In this document: piece by piece, positions 8,322 to 16,490 of the stretch
Layout: the number at the start of each line of letters is the position of its first letter
Position numbering within the stretch: the first letter of the stretch is position 1
Assembly (NCBI GenBank): GCA_017849575.1
Contig: JAFIGV010000030.1
Coordinates: 62,001 to 126,000 of the forward strand
Length of the DNA stretch: 64,000 bases
Source of the DNA: Flavipsychrobacter sp.
GTDB lineage: Bacteria > Bacteroidota > Bacteroidia > Chitinophagales > Chitinophagaceae
Reading direction: 5' to 3'
Notes under the pieces: generated by a model
What the model was told of the DNA's origin: nothing
Seen by the model: the letters and a program-made list of their open reading frames with translations, nothing else
The model's database searches: none
Program-made: the position numbers and the translations under genes

Positions 8322-8870
8322 ATGCACATGCACCCAACAATCCTGCCTGTCTTCAGGCGCTTCGGGCTGGCGGCAAGCCTGCTCCTGCTTTCCGTTCTGG
8401 GCTATGCCCAGAAGCCTTGCAAATACGTCAAGGAAGTCACTGATCCCTTTACCAAGAAAACCGCCAGAGGCGCACAAATGGCGGTGGGTGACCTGTTCAC
8501 CATGAAAGAAGTTGCCTTTGAAGAAGCGGACGGTAATCTGTATTTCGGGATTAGCATTGTTTTCAATGACATGGACAATATTCCCTACAAAGCCGGGGAT
8601 AAGGTCTCCTTCAAGCTTGCAAATGACGATGTGATAGAAATCAGCCCTGCAAAGGATATCGCCCCAAGGGATATCCGTCTGTTTGAGCAACCGGCAAGGC
8701 AATGGGTGGTGATGCAGGAAGTCGCGGAGGATGTGTACAAGCGTGTGGCAGCCTCGCCCATTGTCGCCATCAAATACCATCTCAAGAACGATTATCTCAT
8801 TCAGGGCATCTCCAAACGCCAGGGACAGAAGATCATGGAGAATGCTGCCTGTATGCTCGCAAGCCGTTAA
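8322..8870 (+). CDS. Secreted hypothetical protein
   Basis: A 182-residue protein with an N-terminal signal peptide (RRF then a leucine/alanine-rich core ending in GYAQ at about residue 29). The mature part has the feel of a small periplasmic beta-rich domain and no catalytic motif I recognise. It is GC-richer than the genes to its left and reads like chromosomal DNA. It is followed 34 bp later by the zinc-ribbon membrane protein, probably in one transcript. Alternative starts at residue 1 or 3 differ by only two codons. Confidence 0.7.
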   Translation: MHMHPTILPVFRRFGLAASLLLLSVLGYAQKPCKYVKEVTDPFTKKTARGAQMAVGDLFTMKEVAFEEADGNLYFGISIVFNDMDNIPYKAGDKVSFKLANDDVIEISPAKDIAPRDIRLFEQPARQWVVMQEVAEDVYKRVAASPIVAIKYHLKNDYLIQGISKRQGQKIMENAACMLASR

Positions 8871-8904
8871 AGAAACACTATTCCAAACACTTAAATCAAT
8901 TCAT

Positions 8905-9327
8905 ATGCAATGCACAACATGTCAATCGGACAATGTCCAGAGGCTTAGCCTCATTTATGAACAAGGCACCCACAACATCAGGACCACTGGGCATACGACC
9001 GGTGCCGGGGTCGGTATCGGCAGGGGAGGCTTAGGCTTTGGCGGCGGCTCTGCCACCACTACAACGACCGGAAAATCTCAAACCATTGCTGCCCGGAAAG
9101 CTGCACCACCAGACAAGAAGAAGATCGGTATTCCGTTTGCCATTGCAGCGGTTGGGCTTGTCCTGATGCCTGTAATGGGGACGCCGGTTCTGCTGATCGC
9201 CCTTGCCATTGGCGGCTTTCTGTTCTGGAAATATTCGCAGTACAACAAGAACGTTTATCCGCCGCTTTATGCTGCCTGGGAGAAATCATGGCTATGCAAT
9301 AAATGCGGGGCAATCTATCAGCAGTAA
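8905..9327 (+). CDS. Zinc-ribbon membrane protein
   Basis: A 140-residue protein. I start it at 8905 because the protein then begins MQCTTCQSD, a CxxC half-ribbon, which pairs with a second CxxC (CNKCG) near the C-terminus. A glycine-rich stretch (~residues 30-52) and two hydrophobic segments (~75-92 and ~95-112) lie between. Both cysteine pairs would sit on the same side of the membrane and could bind one zinc ion. The frame extends further upstream but overlaps the previous gene with unrelated sequence. No specific function can be given. Confidence 0.72.
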   Translation: MQCTTCQSDNVQRLSLIYEQGTHNIRTTGHTTGAGVGIGRGGLGFGGGSATTTTTGKSQTIAARKAAPPDKKKIGIPFAIAAVGLVLMPVMGTPVLLIALAIGGFLFWKYSQYNKNVYPPLYAAWEKSWLCNKCGAIYQQ

Positions 9328-9374
9328 ATTTTTTCACCTAATCATTTCAACCACAAAATTTAAAACCAAATTTT

Positions 9375-9851
9375 ATGAAGCTTATCAATTCAATGCTAAT
9401 CGGCAGCATGATCGCTGTAACACTGTTTTCCTGCAATAAAAAAGACAGCAATAGCAATAACCCAAACCCTCCTGGTGCAACAATTGTCGGCACCTGGAAG
9501 ACTGTTGCGATGGAAAGCGATAAAGAAGTAGAACTCGGAATAGGTATGACTAAAAACATTTTCCTTGCCATTCACCCCTGCCAGCAGGACAATCTGGAGA
9601 CTTACACCAGTAAAACCAGTGGTACCAGAACACAAGACGAAGGGGCAACGAAATGTGAACCGGGTGACCCGCAGACGATAGGTGTTGTGCCTTACACAAT
9701 CTCTGGTGACACCATTCATTTCGGTGCCAATGCTTACTTTAAGATTCTATCAGTGGATCAGACTACGTTGAAATACAGTTTCCCATCAACATGGAAGCAG
9801 GGTAATGATTCTTTCCAGATCGTAATAACATCCACACTGCAACGGCAATAG
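9375..9851 (+). CDS. Lipocalin-like lipoprotein
   Basis: A 158-residue protein with a lipoprotein signal: MKLINSML, a hydrophobic core and a lipobox-like LFSC with the cysteine at residue 20, followed by an Asn/Ser linker typical of Bacteroidota surface or periplasmic lipoproteins. The mature part begins with G-T-W-K, the usual entry of lipocalin-like DUF domains, and ends in alternating beta strands. Two further cysteine positions (PCQQ and KCEP) may form a disulfide. Ligand unknown. A hairpin terminator follows about 230 bp downstream. Confidence 0.72.
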   Translation: MKLINSMLIGSMIAVTLFSCNKKDSNSNNPNPPGATIVGTWKTVAMESDKEVELGIGMTKNIFLAIHPCQQDNLETYTSKTSGTRTQDEGATKCEPGDPQTIGVVPYTISGDTIHFGANAYFKILSVDQTTLKYSFPSTWKQGNDSFQIVITSTLQRQ

Positions 9852-10400
9852 TCATGCAAAGCTGGTCATTGCACTTTGATAAGTCACCCCTTAGCCGTGA
9901 CGCACGGACAGGCAAGGTTTTGGGAAAAAGAATACGACCTCAACAAACCTGCACGGCGCAGCCGACCACTAAGAGGTGGAGATTGTTTTTTCCAAACCCG
10001 CAGGGCTTGACCTTGAATGTGCCGGGCGGCATGGGATAGCTTTGCGGTCAAAGGCAATGACTACGGGATAAAGTAATAAAAGACAAGAGGGGTAGCATTT
10101 CGCTACTCCTCTTTCCATTGGGAATAAAACAGGGTCTGCAAGACGCTGTTTTAAAGCTTCATCGGCAGACGAACGATGAACGGAGCGTCGCAACGATGCA
10201 AAAATAACAGAGTTAGTGCTGGCAACTAAGCGAATGTGAGGCATCATCTCTCCAACTGATTTACGCAGTTTGCTTTTGCCATTCAGGTATGCAAGACATC
10301 GAGGCATTGAGCATCCCATAAACCTAGCTAGCATGCCCTGTGTTACATTCCTCGTTCAAAAGAATAACTTCATCTTAATATCAACTCCCTCCGACGCGAA
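9852..10400. other. 549-bp region with no supported gene
   Basis: Frames here contain short protein-like pieces (for example FWEKEYDLNKP near 9920 and a KPAGLDLE piece in another frame near 9990), which could be a decayed gene. Nothing is long enough to call. A hairpin terminator is at 10085-10114. Confidence 0.35.
10085..10114 (+). terminator. Hairpin terminator
   Basis: AAGAGGGGTAGC at 10085-10096 pairs with GCTACTCCTCTT at 10102-10113 with one G-T pair and a 5-nt loop, running into CTTT. It fits a rho-independent terminator for the plus-strand genes ending at 9851. Confidence 0.6.
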
Positions 10401-11498
10401 TCATTTGTTCAGAATTGTCGAAAATAACTTGGGACTTACAGCTAATCCAAAACCCCACCACCGCCGCCCATCGTAAACCCAATTTCTTCCAATCGCTGAA
10501 GTGCTATAGTCCCAACCAAAGGGAACAAAAACTAGTGAAATATCATTGTACGAATAAGAAATGGTCAGTCCTGAGGAAATGAAAAGTTGCTTTGACTTTA
10601 CATCTTTCTTTAAAAATGCTTTCGTTGAAACAGAGTCTAACTCTTCAACGGAAGGAGCCACGAATATTCCGGCAGAAAGTTTATGAGTAGATTTTTTCCC
10701 GTTAGAAAAATATCTGTCCAGTTGTATCCTAGCGAGTTCTAAATTTAAACCCAAGTTCGTTAGTCCCGATGTAGCGTTCTTAGGAAAAGTAGTGTCCTTG
10801 CTTTTAATTTCTACTGTAGCTTTAGGTCTTACCTTATAAGGAACAGCAAAAATTGAGAAGGCTTCAAGAAAGTTTAAGTGCCTGAAATTTGTCAGGTACT
10901 TTCTGTCCCAAACTGCAAACACTTCTCCGCTTCTTAAAGCAACATTTCTTTTCTGAAAACTGTTATTTTTTTCACCATAGATCGTAAGCACATTATTGAC
11001 AGATTGGACACTGTGAACTTTATCGAGAAGCAATTCATCATTGTCTAAGTAATCGGACAATGTATACGGTAAATCATTTGGCTGCATCAGATCGATCTGT
11101 ACCGATTGGGTGACCGTACCAATTGTAGCGTCCACGAATAGAGTTTTGACGCTTGCTACTTCTAATGCCCTATCTAAAACCATATAGACTGTCTTAGTTA
11201 TTTTCTTTCCGCTATTCAAAGAAATTGTGGGACTAGTACTTCGTAATACTACCTTTGCAAAGTCAGCAACATTGAGCTGAGAAGCTACTGGAGCCCTCGT
11301 ATTATCTAATGAAAACGACAAAGTACCAGTAACAGTACCGCCGGTAGTGTTGTCAACTTCAACCTCAATTGGAATTACCAAGTGAGCCTCTTTCCATTTT
11401 TCGACCGTTATGGGAGTATTTTTAAAAGTTAGAACTTGTCCATAACTAAAGCCTCCTTGCAAAACAAGCAGTGCTAATAGAATATCCCTCATATGCAT
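10401..11498 (-). CDS. Secreted beta-rich hypothetical protein
   Basis: A 365-residue protein. Starts at 11498 or 11492 both give a signal peptide (ILLALLVLQGGFSYGQ), so export is likely; the frame upstream is not conserved-looking. The mature protein has an immunoglobulin-like first part (VEVDNTTGG, TVTGTLSFSLDN) and a C-terminal part with alternating hydrophobic residues and many aromatics (SYSYNDISLVFVPFGW, GFGLAVSP), which could be outer-membrane strands. No family is recognised. It lies 66 bp after the minus-strand gene at 11565 and probably shares its transcript. Confidence 0.7.
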   Translation of the reverse strand: MHMRDILLALLVLQGGFSYGQVLTFKNTPITVEKWKEAHLVIPIEVEVDNTTGGTVTGTLSFSLDNTRAPVASQLNVADFAKVVLRSTSPTISLNSGKKITKTVYMVLDRALEVASVKTLFVDATIGTVTQSVQIDLMQPNDLPYTLSDYLDNDELLLDKVHSVQSVNNVLTIYGEKNNSFQKRNVALRSGEVFAVWDRKYLTNFRHLNFLEAFSIFAVPYKVRPKATVEIKSKDTTFPKNATSGLTNLGLNLELARIQLDRYFSNGKKSTHKLSAGIFVAPSVEELDSVSTKAFLKKDVKSKQLFISSGLTISYSYNDISLVFVPFGWDYSTSAIGRNWVYDGRRWWGFGLAVSPKLFSTILNK

Positions 11499-11564
11499 AA
11501 TAGTTTTGAACTTGAAATATTTCGTTAAACAACCGGTTTGCAAAATTTGTTTCCTCTTGAGCGC

Positions 11565-12347
11565 CTACGCAGTGAATTCGTCGTGTAACAAGACGTCGCC
11601 GAATACTAGTCCCTGCCGATCAATCGCTTTGTCATGATCCATCTTGGCGAACGTATGGTTTAAGGTTTCTTTTACTTTGAATACGGGTTTGTTGAAAATA
11701 GGATTGTATATGCGGCTTAATCCAAATCCAATTTGAAGTTTCGTTGGAGCAATGATCTGGTATGAAAGACTCGACGAAAACTTGAAGCCAAGCTTCGCAC
11801 TGGCATTGGCTAGATCAATGTTCGGTATGTCGGCAGTTTCCGCTTCGATGACAACATTTCCACCGGCAGACCCACTCATGAGAATAATGGTATTCATTCC
11901 TTCCAAGAGCCTTGAGACTAATACGAAGCGTTTTTCCCAAACTCCCTGCTCATAAAGACTAATGATTCTTTCACCTACTTCATATAGATTCTCAATCTGC
12001 AGATAACGTACTTCTGCGGAAGAAAAGAAAAAACTCTTCTCTGAAGCAAACTTGACCTCTACCTGCGCTTTTGCAAGAGGAACACCGCCATTGCTGATAT
12101 CCCCCTTCGCTTTGAAGCTTACCTCGACAGAGCCTTCGGATTTGAACTGCTCATGGCTTGGATCATTATCAGGGAGTATGTCGTACTCGATGCCCATGGT
12201 CTTGATATTTCCAAGTCTTACGAAATAACCATTGCGCATTTCGCCAAAGTCTCCGATTGCGACGGGTGTGGTTGGCGGGAAGTTCGCCTCGTGGTTGGTA
12301 AAATGTTTTCTGAATGTTTTTTTGAAAATCAGGTCGGCTTGTGGCAT
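11565..12347 (-). CDS. Hypothetical beta-rich protein
   Basis: A 260-residue protein with no signal peptide and no long hydrophobic segment. It begins with a basic helix-like stretch (FKKTFRKHF), then shows repeated beta strands with Gly/Ser-rich turns (EGSVEVSFKAKGDI, KLGFKFSSSLSY). The overall size and beta-rich amphipathic look recall pore-forming or lipid-binding beta proteins, but I find no diagnostic motif. The downstream partner is a secreted protein. ATG at 12345-12347 is the only good start; upstream sequence differs from coding sequence. Confidence 0.65.
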   Translation of the reverse strand: MPQADLIFKKTFRKHFTNHEANFPPTTPVAIGDFGEMRNGYFVRLGNIKTMGIEYDILPDNDPSHEQFKSEGSVEVSFKAKGDISNGGVPLAKAQVEVKFASEKSFFFSSAEVRYLQIENLYEVGERIISLYEQGVWEKRFVLVSRLLEGMNTIILMSGSAGGNVVIEAETADIPNIDLANASAKLGFKFSSSLSYQIIAPTKLQIGFGLSRIYNPIFNKPVFKVKETLNHTFAKMDHDKAIDRQGLVFGDVLLHDEFTA

Positions 12348-12662
12348 AAATCAATGTTTTGCTTGTGAACAGTAAAATGAATCGATTGAATACTGATCCT
12401 TGTACAGGACAGCCCAAAGGTCTTTCGAAACAAAAGCCTGGAAAAGAGAAACCCTACTGAATTTCCAAAACAAATCTTACGCATTCTCATTTACGTAGTT
12501 CTACGCATTTTTTGGTTGATTCTACGCAATCTTTATGCCTCTATATACATAACTCACTAACAATCAGCACTAAACAAAAATGGCGTATACCGGCAACAAA
12601 GAAACGGGAGCGTAAACCCGCTAATTTTATCGCAAGATTTTTCACGATACAAAACAATCATT
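12348..12662. other. Intergenic region with phased repeats
   Basis: 315 bp between divergent genes with no supported ORF. Its notable content is the TACGCA direct-repeat array at 12478-12528, listed separately. Confidence 0.4.
12478..12528. promoter_or_regulatory. Phased TACGCA direct repeats
   Basis: TACGCA occurs at 12478-12483, 12502-12507 and 12523-12528, spaced 24 and 21 bp, with a related TTACGTA at 12491. This is close in motif and spacing to the array at 4642-4692 and to direct-repeat operators bound by dimeric regulators such as LytTR-type proteins. It lies upstream of the plus-strand gene at 12663. Confidence 0.4.
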
Positions 12663-13166
12663 ATGGCATTTCTCACAACACGATTACCTGGCTTTGCCGA
12701 TTGTACCAATCAGCTTTATCAGGCTTATCTTGCCGGAAGGCATTGCATCTCAGAAGATGAATTCAATAGATTAACGAGTAATTTCAACTCAACACCTTTA
12801 GAAGGTAAATGTTTTACCCGAGCAAACATAGATACAATTCTGAGCAACCATGCTTGTGCAACTTACTATCTTGAAATCGGCACTGATGATCCAGATACAG
12901 GTTTGCCCAATAGTAACAGCGACATCAAAATAAACGTGGTAGAACATGGTCACAGGAGCAAGAACCAGGTGTTTAGCGTTTTAAAGACGAAAGCGTATTC
13001 TATCGAATTATTCCAAGGTATTGTCGCGGTGTTTGATCCTACTTCAATTTGCTTTTTCAAAGGCATGCAAGTAGCTGGAGGAACGGTGGATGATTTTGAA
13101 ATCGCTTTCAAAGCTTATCGAGACGACGATGTTGTGTATATTGGGGATATAAGCGGACTGCCATAG
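12663..13166 (+). CDS. Hypothetical protein
   Basis: A 167-residue protein with no signal peptide or membrane segment. It has three to four cysteines in the first 70 residues (CTNQ, HCIS, KCFT, ACATYY) and an acidic C-terminus. I do not recognise a family. It precedes the membrane sensor and kinase genes on the same strand with about 15-70 bp between them, and sits behind the TACGCA array, so it may be the regulated target of that two-component unit or simply a neighbour. Confidence 0.6.
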   Translation: MAFLTTRLPGFADCTNQLYQAYLAGRHCISEDEFNRLTSNFNSTPLEGKCFTRANIDTILSNHACATYYLEIGTDDPDTGLPNSNSDIKINVVEHGHRSKNQVFSVLKTKAYSIELFQGIVAVFDPTSICFFKGMQVAGGTVDDFEIAFKAYRDDDVVYIGDISGLP

Positions 13167-13233
13167 CAGGAACGCGTTAAATGCCAGAATTATCAAATAC
13201 TTCATCAGCTACATTTCGCTATTCTCCCCACTT

Positions 13234-13827
13234 TTGGTTGTGGTGATCTGCTATAAAAAACGACATGATTTGCTATGGTGGTATTTGCTGATTTCTTTCC
13301 TGACTGACATCACGATTCTGCACTTTAGACAACATAGGCTGCCCCATCTTGCGGCAGCCAGTTTTTTTCTTTTGTTCGAATTTGTCATTGTCTCCATATA
13401 CTACTACCCTCGGGTATTTAACAAGAGAGAATTCTGGCTATTTTTCATGATAACCTTGGCAGCCTCTATCAGTTATTTTATAACCTGGAAGCTAAAAGGA
13501 TTTAATGAATTCAATGGAAGCGCCGGAGGAATCATATTCTCTCCGATTCTTTGCACGTATGGGTTGATTGGATTGCGACGCATATTGACTGAACAGCGCG
13601 ATTTGTTTCTGGAACGGTCTGCTTTTTTTTGGGCGAATGTTGCCTTTGTCCCTTATTTCGCTGGCTGTTTCTTCATCCTCTTGTTCTCCGATTACTATTT
13701 TAACCAAGATCAAAAAGCTTTACTTGCGGCACTCTGGATATTCCATGATGTCTTCAATATCGGCAAGAACTGCTGTCTTGCTTTCTCCCTCAAACAAAAA
13801 GCACCCGATGGGCAAAATACATATTGA
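13234..13827 (+). CDS. Multi-pass membrane sensor, partner of a histidine kinase
   Basis: At least 197 residues with six to seven membrane helices. The first helix is clearly cut by the TTG start at 13234: the same frame continues upstream to 13189 as IIKYFISYISLFSPLL, finishing the helix. An ATG at 13181 lies just before this, one base out of frame (ATGCCAGA then ATTATC), so the true N-terminus may be reached by a non-standard start or a lost base. The gene overlaps the kinase by 20 nt and the kinase itself has only one membrane helix, so this is probably the detached sensor half of a split sensor kinase. The signal is unknown. Confidence 0.7.
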   Translation: MVVVICYKKRHDLLWWYLLISFLTDITILHFRQHRLPHLAAASFFLLFEFVIVSIYYYPRVFNKREFWLFFMITLAASISYFITWKLKGFNEFNGSAGGIIFSPILCTYGLIGLRRILTEQRDLFLERSAFFWANVAFVPYFAGCFFILLFSDYYFNQDQKALLAALWIFHDVFNIGKNCCLAFSLKQKAPDGQNTY

Positions 13828-14620
13828 CTATTTGACCGTGCTTATTGTTATCGGGATTACAGGGATGCTTGTCCTGGCTATTGGTGTCATTGCTTTTGTA
13901 TTGCTTTACCAGAAAAGGGTTATCCAACACCAAGCCGAACTTGCACGAGTGGAAGAAGAAAAACAACGTGATCTAATCAGTGCATTTATCAAAGGTGAAG
14001 AAACAGAACGCCGAAGAATCGCCTCTGAACTGCATGATGATGTCGGCGCAACCTTATCTGCAGCATTGCTGCTCATTGCGAATCTATCGAAAGGCACTAA
14101 TCGGGACATCGCTCTTGAGTTAGGTAATATGATCAAAGGGACGCTTAACAACATCCGCAAGCTATCGCATCAACTTCACCCGGCTATAGTCAACCATCTT
14201 GGGCTGGACGCAACGCTTAAATCCTTCACCGACAGTCTTAACTTATCTGCTGCCGTATCCATAAGCTATAATCCAGGAATTCATCCAATTCCTTTATCAG
14301 AAGATCAGCAACTGACCATCTACAGGATACTTCAGGAATTGTTCAACAATCTTTTGAAGCACGCTCATCCATCTGTGATATCACTTTCCTTTGAGGTTGA
14401 ATCCCACGCAGTCAAGTGGCTATTGTCTCATGATGGCAAAGGATTGACTCAACAAAAATTTGAAGAGTACCTAAAAACCGGTAGTTCCGTCGGCCTGAAA
14501 AGCATCGTCCAGCGCCTTCAGACTATGGAGGCTTCTATTTCATTTGCAATGGACAATGAATACACTTATAAGACAATTATCGCAGTACCTCGTAAAATAG
14601 ATGACTATGGTACCAATTAA
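13808..14620 (+). CDS. HisKA_3-type sensor histidine kinase
   Basis: A 270-residue NarX/DesK-class kinase. I start it at 13808 because residue 9 onward is one membrane helix (YLTVLIVIGITG), followed by a charged coiled coil and the dimerisation/phospho-acceptor helix ERRRIASELHDDVG with H76. The ATPase domain shows an N-box-like ELFNNLLKHAHP, a reduced G1 box (DGKGL) and a G2-like GSSVGLKSI. It overlaps the 197-residue membrane protein upstream by 20 nt and the response regulator downstream by 20 nt, so all three are translationally coupled. The kinase autophosphorylates and passes phosphate to the regulator at 14601. Confidence 0.9.
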   Translation: MGKIHIDYLTVLIVIGITGMLVLAIGVIAFVLLYQKRVIQHQAELARVEEEKQRDLISAFIKGEETERRRIASELHDDVGATLSAALLLIANLSKGTNRDIALELGNMIKGTLNNIRKLSHQLHPAIVNHLGLDATLKSFTDSLNLSAAVSISYNPGIHPIPLSEDQQLTIYRILQELFNNLLKHAHPSVISLSFEVESHAVKWLLSHDGKGLTQQKFEEYLKTGSSVGLKSIVQRLQTMEASISFAMDNEYTYKTIIAVPRKIDDYGTN

Positions 14621-15254
14621 AGTGGTTATTGCTGATGACCACAAGATCTTCCGACACGGCTTACGCCTGTCGATCTCAGTTAGTGAACGCCTGGCAGTAA
14701 TCGGAGAAGCGGAAGATGGCGAAGCATTAATGAATCTCCTCAATATCGAAGAAGCTGATGTGGTCCTACTGGACCTGAAAATGCCAAAGCTGGATGGTTT
14801 TGCGGCAAGTGAACGGATCAGAGCAGAATTTCCGGATGTAAAAATCATAATCCTAACCATGTACGATGATGAGCAATTCATCATACGGCTTATGGAGAAC
14901 GGAGCGAACGGTTATTTGGTCAAGAATACGGACCCGGAAGAAATCATTGAAGCCATCATTACGGTATTCGAAACTGGCTATTACTTCAGCGATCTTGTCA
15001 GCAATACTTTGCTAAAGAAAGTGATCAGAAAGGACACTAGCCAGACAAGCAAACTTCAAAAGACATTCACCGACAAAGAACTGGAAATTTTGCAGCTCAT
15101 TTGTGAGGAATACACCTCTCCGGAAATCGGTAAAAAGGTATTCTTAAGTCCGCGGACAGTTGAAGGAATCAGAGCTAAGCTGCTTGAGAAGACCGGCGCC
15201 CGAAATACGGTAGGTCTTGTCATTTATGCCATCCGCACAGGATTGTTCGTTTGA
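14601..15254 (+). CDS. NarL/LuxR-family response regulator
   Basis: A 217-residue regulator. The receiver domain (residues ~5-120) has D12/D13, phospho-acceptor D58 in VVLLDLKMP and K108 near GYLVKNT. A linker leads to a LuxR-type helix-turn-helix (~150-215) with TDKELEILQLICEEYTSPEIG and LSPRTVEGIRAKLLEKTGARN. It is coupled by overlap to the kinase and is the predicted transcriptional output of the split sensor system. Target promoters are unknown; the phased repeat arrays near 4.6 and 12.5 kb are candidates by proximity only. Confidence 0.92.
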   Translation: MTMVPIKVVIADDHKIFRHGLRLSISVSERLAVIGEAEDGEALMNLLNIEEADVVLLDLKMPKLDGFAASERIRAEFPDVKIIILTMYDDEQFIIRLMENGANGYLVKNTDPEEIIEAIITVFETGYYFSDLVSNTLLKKVIRKDTSQTSKLQKTFTDKELEILQLICEEYTSPEIGKKVFLSPRTVEGIRAKLLEKTGARNTVGLVIYAIRTGLFV

Positions 15255-15301
15255 AATATGACGAACGCAGTAACGACTCCATCACAATAACGCAATCGAT
15301 T

Positions 15302-15571
15302 ATGCAAGTAATTTGCCTTGAAGAATCCGCCTTTTATACGCTAATCGAAGAAGTATATCTTCGGTTAAAGAAGGGACAAACTGAGAGTTTGCCCAAATGG
15401 CTAAGCGGCCAGGAAGCGATGAATATGCTGCATATCAAGAGCAAGACAACCTTACAAACATTGCGCGACACAGGAAAAATTCGATTTTCACAACCACAGA
15501 AAAAAGTGATTGTTTATGACCGTGACTCCATCCTTGAATACTTGGAGAAACACGCAAAAAACACGTTCTAA
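15302..15571 (+). CDS. Helix-turn-helix protein, element excisionase-like
   Basis: An 89-residue protein. The ATG at 15302 gives the MQVICLEESAFY start typical of small HTH proteins carried by Bacteroidota mobile elements; an upstream TTG at 15251 would overlap the regulator stop. The C-terminal half holds a MerR/excisionase-like winged helix: WLSGQEAMNMLHIKS, TLQTLRDTGKIRFSQ, VIVYDRDSILEYLEKH. Such proteins bind DNA near att or regulatory sites and promote excision or control transfer genes. It is followed 1 bp later by a conserved small element protein. Confidence 0.85.
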   Translation: MQVICLEESAFYTLIEEVYLRLKKGQTESLPKWLSGQEAMNMLHIKSKTTLQTLRDTGKIRFSQPQKKVIVYDRDSILEYLEKHAKNTF

Positions 15572-15572
15572 C

Positions 15573-15857
15573 ATGGAGCCTAGAGACAACGAAATAGACA
15601 TAGACCCGGAATATCTGAAAGGGTTTAACAGCGGCTATCTTTTAGCAGAAGCAAACCCTGAACTTGCCACATCTTTATCCAACGCTATACCGGAAAGCTT
15701 TGCGCGAGCGACAGGATTTAAGGACGGTGTTAGTCAACTGGTTTTAGAGAAGGAACAGCTCTATCCAAGTTGGATGAGCAACGCACCTGAAACTCCGGAC
15801 AAACAAGATTACGAGCGTGGCCAGGAGAGAGAAGATTTCGACCTTGAAATAGAATGA
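15573..15857 (+). CDS. Small conserved mobile-element protein
   Basis: A 94-residue acidic protein starting right after the HTH gene stop. It has a YLKGFNSGYLLAEANPEL motif and a second GFKDGV motif, a pattern I associate with hypothetical proteins of Bacteroidota transfer elements, and ends in a strongly acidic tail. No enzyme motif is present. It probably forms an operon with the HTH gene. Function unknown. Confidence 0.72.
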   Translation: MEPRDNEIDIDPEYLKGFNSGYLLAEANPELATSLSNAIPESFARATGFKDGVSQLVLEKEQLYPSWMSNAPETPDKQDYERGQEREDFDLEIE

Positions 15858-15858
15858 A

Positions 15859-16386
15859 TCATTCGTAGTCGATATCCAAATCCAAATCTTCCCTACTGAA
15901 CGCATCCCTTGTCACCTCATCAATATTATCGATGAGCAAGTTGAAATTGAATGACCTGTCCATCTCAGTTTTCTCTAGATCATCTTTATCAAGCTCTTTC
16001 TTGTCTTCGCCTTCTTGATAACTTATATCGTCAAAGGTCAGTTTAAACTCTTCGAAGGTTTTTTCCTTGCTGGGTTGGTCATCCTCCAACTCATAAACAT
16101 TTTCCTCAGGGCTGTTGACTTCCTTAGCTTCCAGACTATCACTGATTTCATTTCTGATAAGATCGTTATAGCCGCGCATTTGTTCAGTAGGTGTCGGAAT
16201 GGTCTTATTTTCTTTAAACTTCAAGTTGGCTTCAACCAAATTGCCGAATTGAATGGGATAATTTCGTTCATAATTTTCATTCGCTGCAGCCAACTCCAGC
16301 CATTTCCCATGGATGCGTTTGATCTCATCAGGATCGTCCAGCTGATGGAGCATCTCCTCCAGCTCTTTGGGCATTTTTTGCGCCAT
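15859..16386 (-). CDS. Acidic hypothetical element protein
   Basis: A 175-residue protein on the opposite strand, starting at ATG 16386 (a TTG two codons earlier is possible). The N-terminal 75 residues are predicted helical (KELEEMLHQLDDPDEIKRIHGKWLEL); the rest is highly charged and probably disordered, rich in E, D and K. It sits back-to-back with the coupling ATPase gene and converges on the small gene at 15857. Similar helical-acidic proteins accompany mobilization modules, but no function can be assigned from sequence. Confidence 0.6.
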   Translation of the reverse strand: MAQKMPKELEEMLHQLDDPDEIKRIHGKWLELAAANENYERNYPIQFGNLVEANLKFKENKTIPTPTEQMRGYNDLIRNEISDSLEAKEVNSPEENVYELEDDQPSKEKTFEEFKLTFDDISYQEGEDKKELDKDDLEKTEMDRSFNFNLLIDNIDEVTRDAFSREDLDLDIDYE

Positions 16387-16490
16387 AATCAAGCGTTTTC
16401 GAGAGGATAATTTATGGACTGAACAGCAACATAAAAAACGTAGAAATACGGTTTTTTCACACGCCGCTTATCTCTAAACTTGTTTCAAAA

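Noticed and set aside
9854-10039. 61-codon ORF after the lipoprotein
   Set aside because: Low-complexity, no ribosome-binding context, and competing protein-like pieces occur in other frames; at most a gene remnant.
11565-12347. Possible bacterial gasdermin
   Set aside because: Size and beta-rich character fit loosely, but I see no diagnostic motif and no adjacent protease, which bacterial gasdermin operons normally have.
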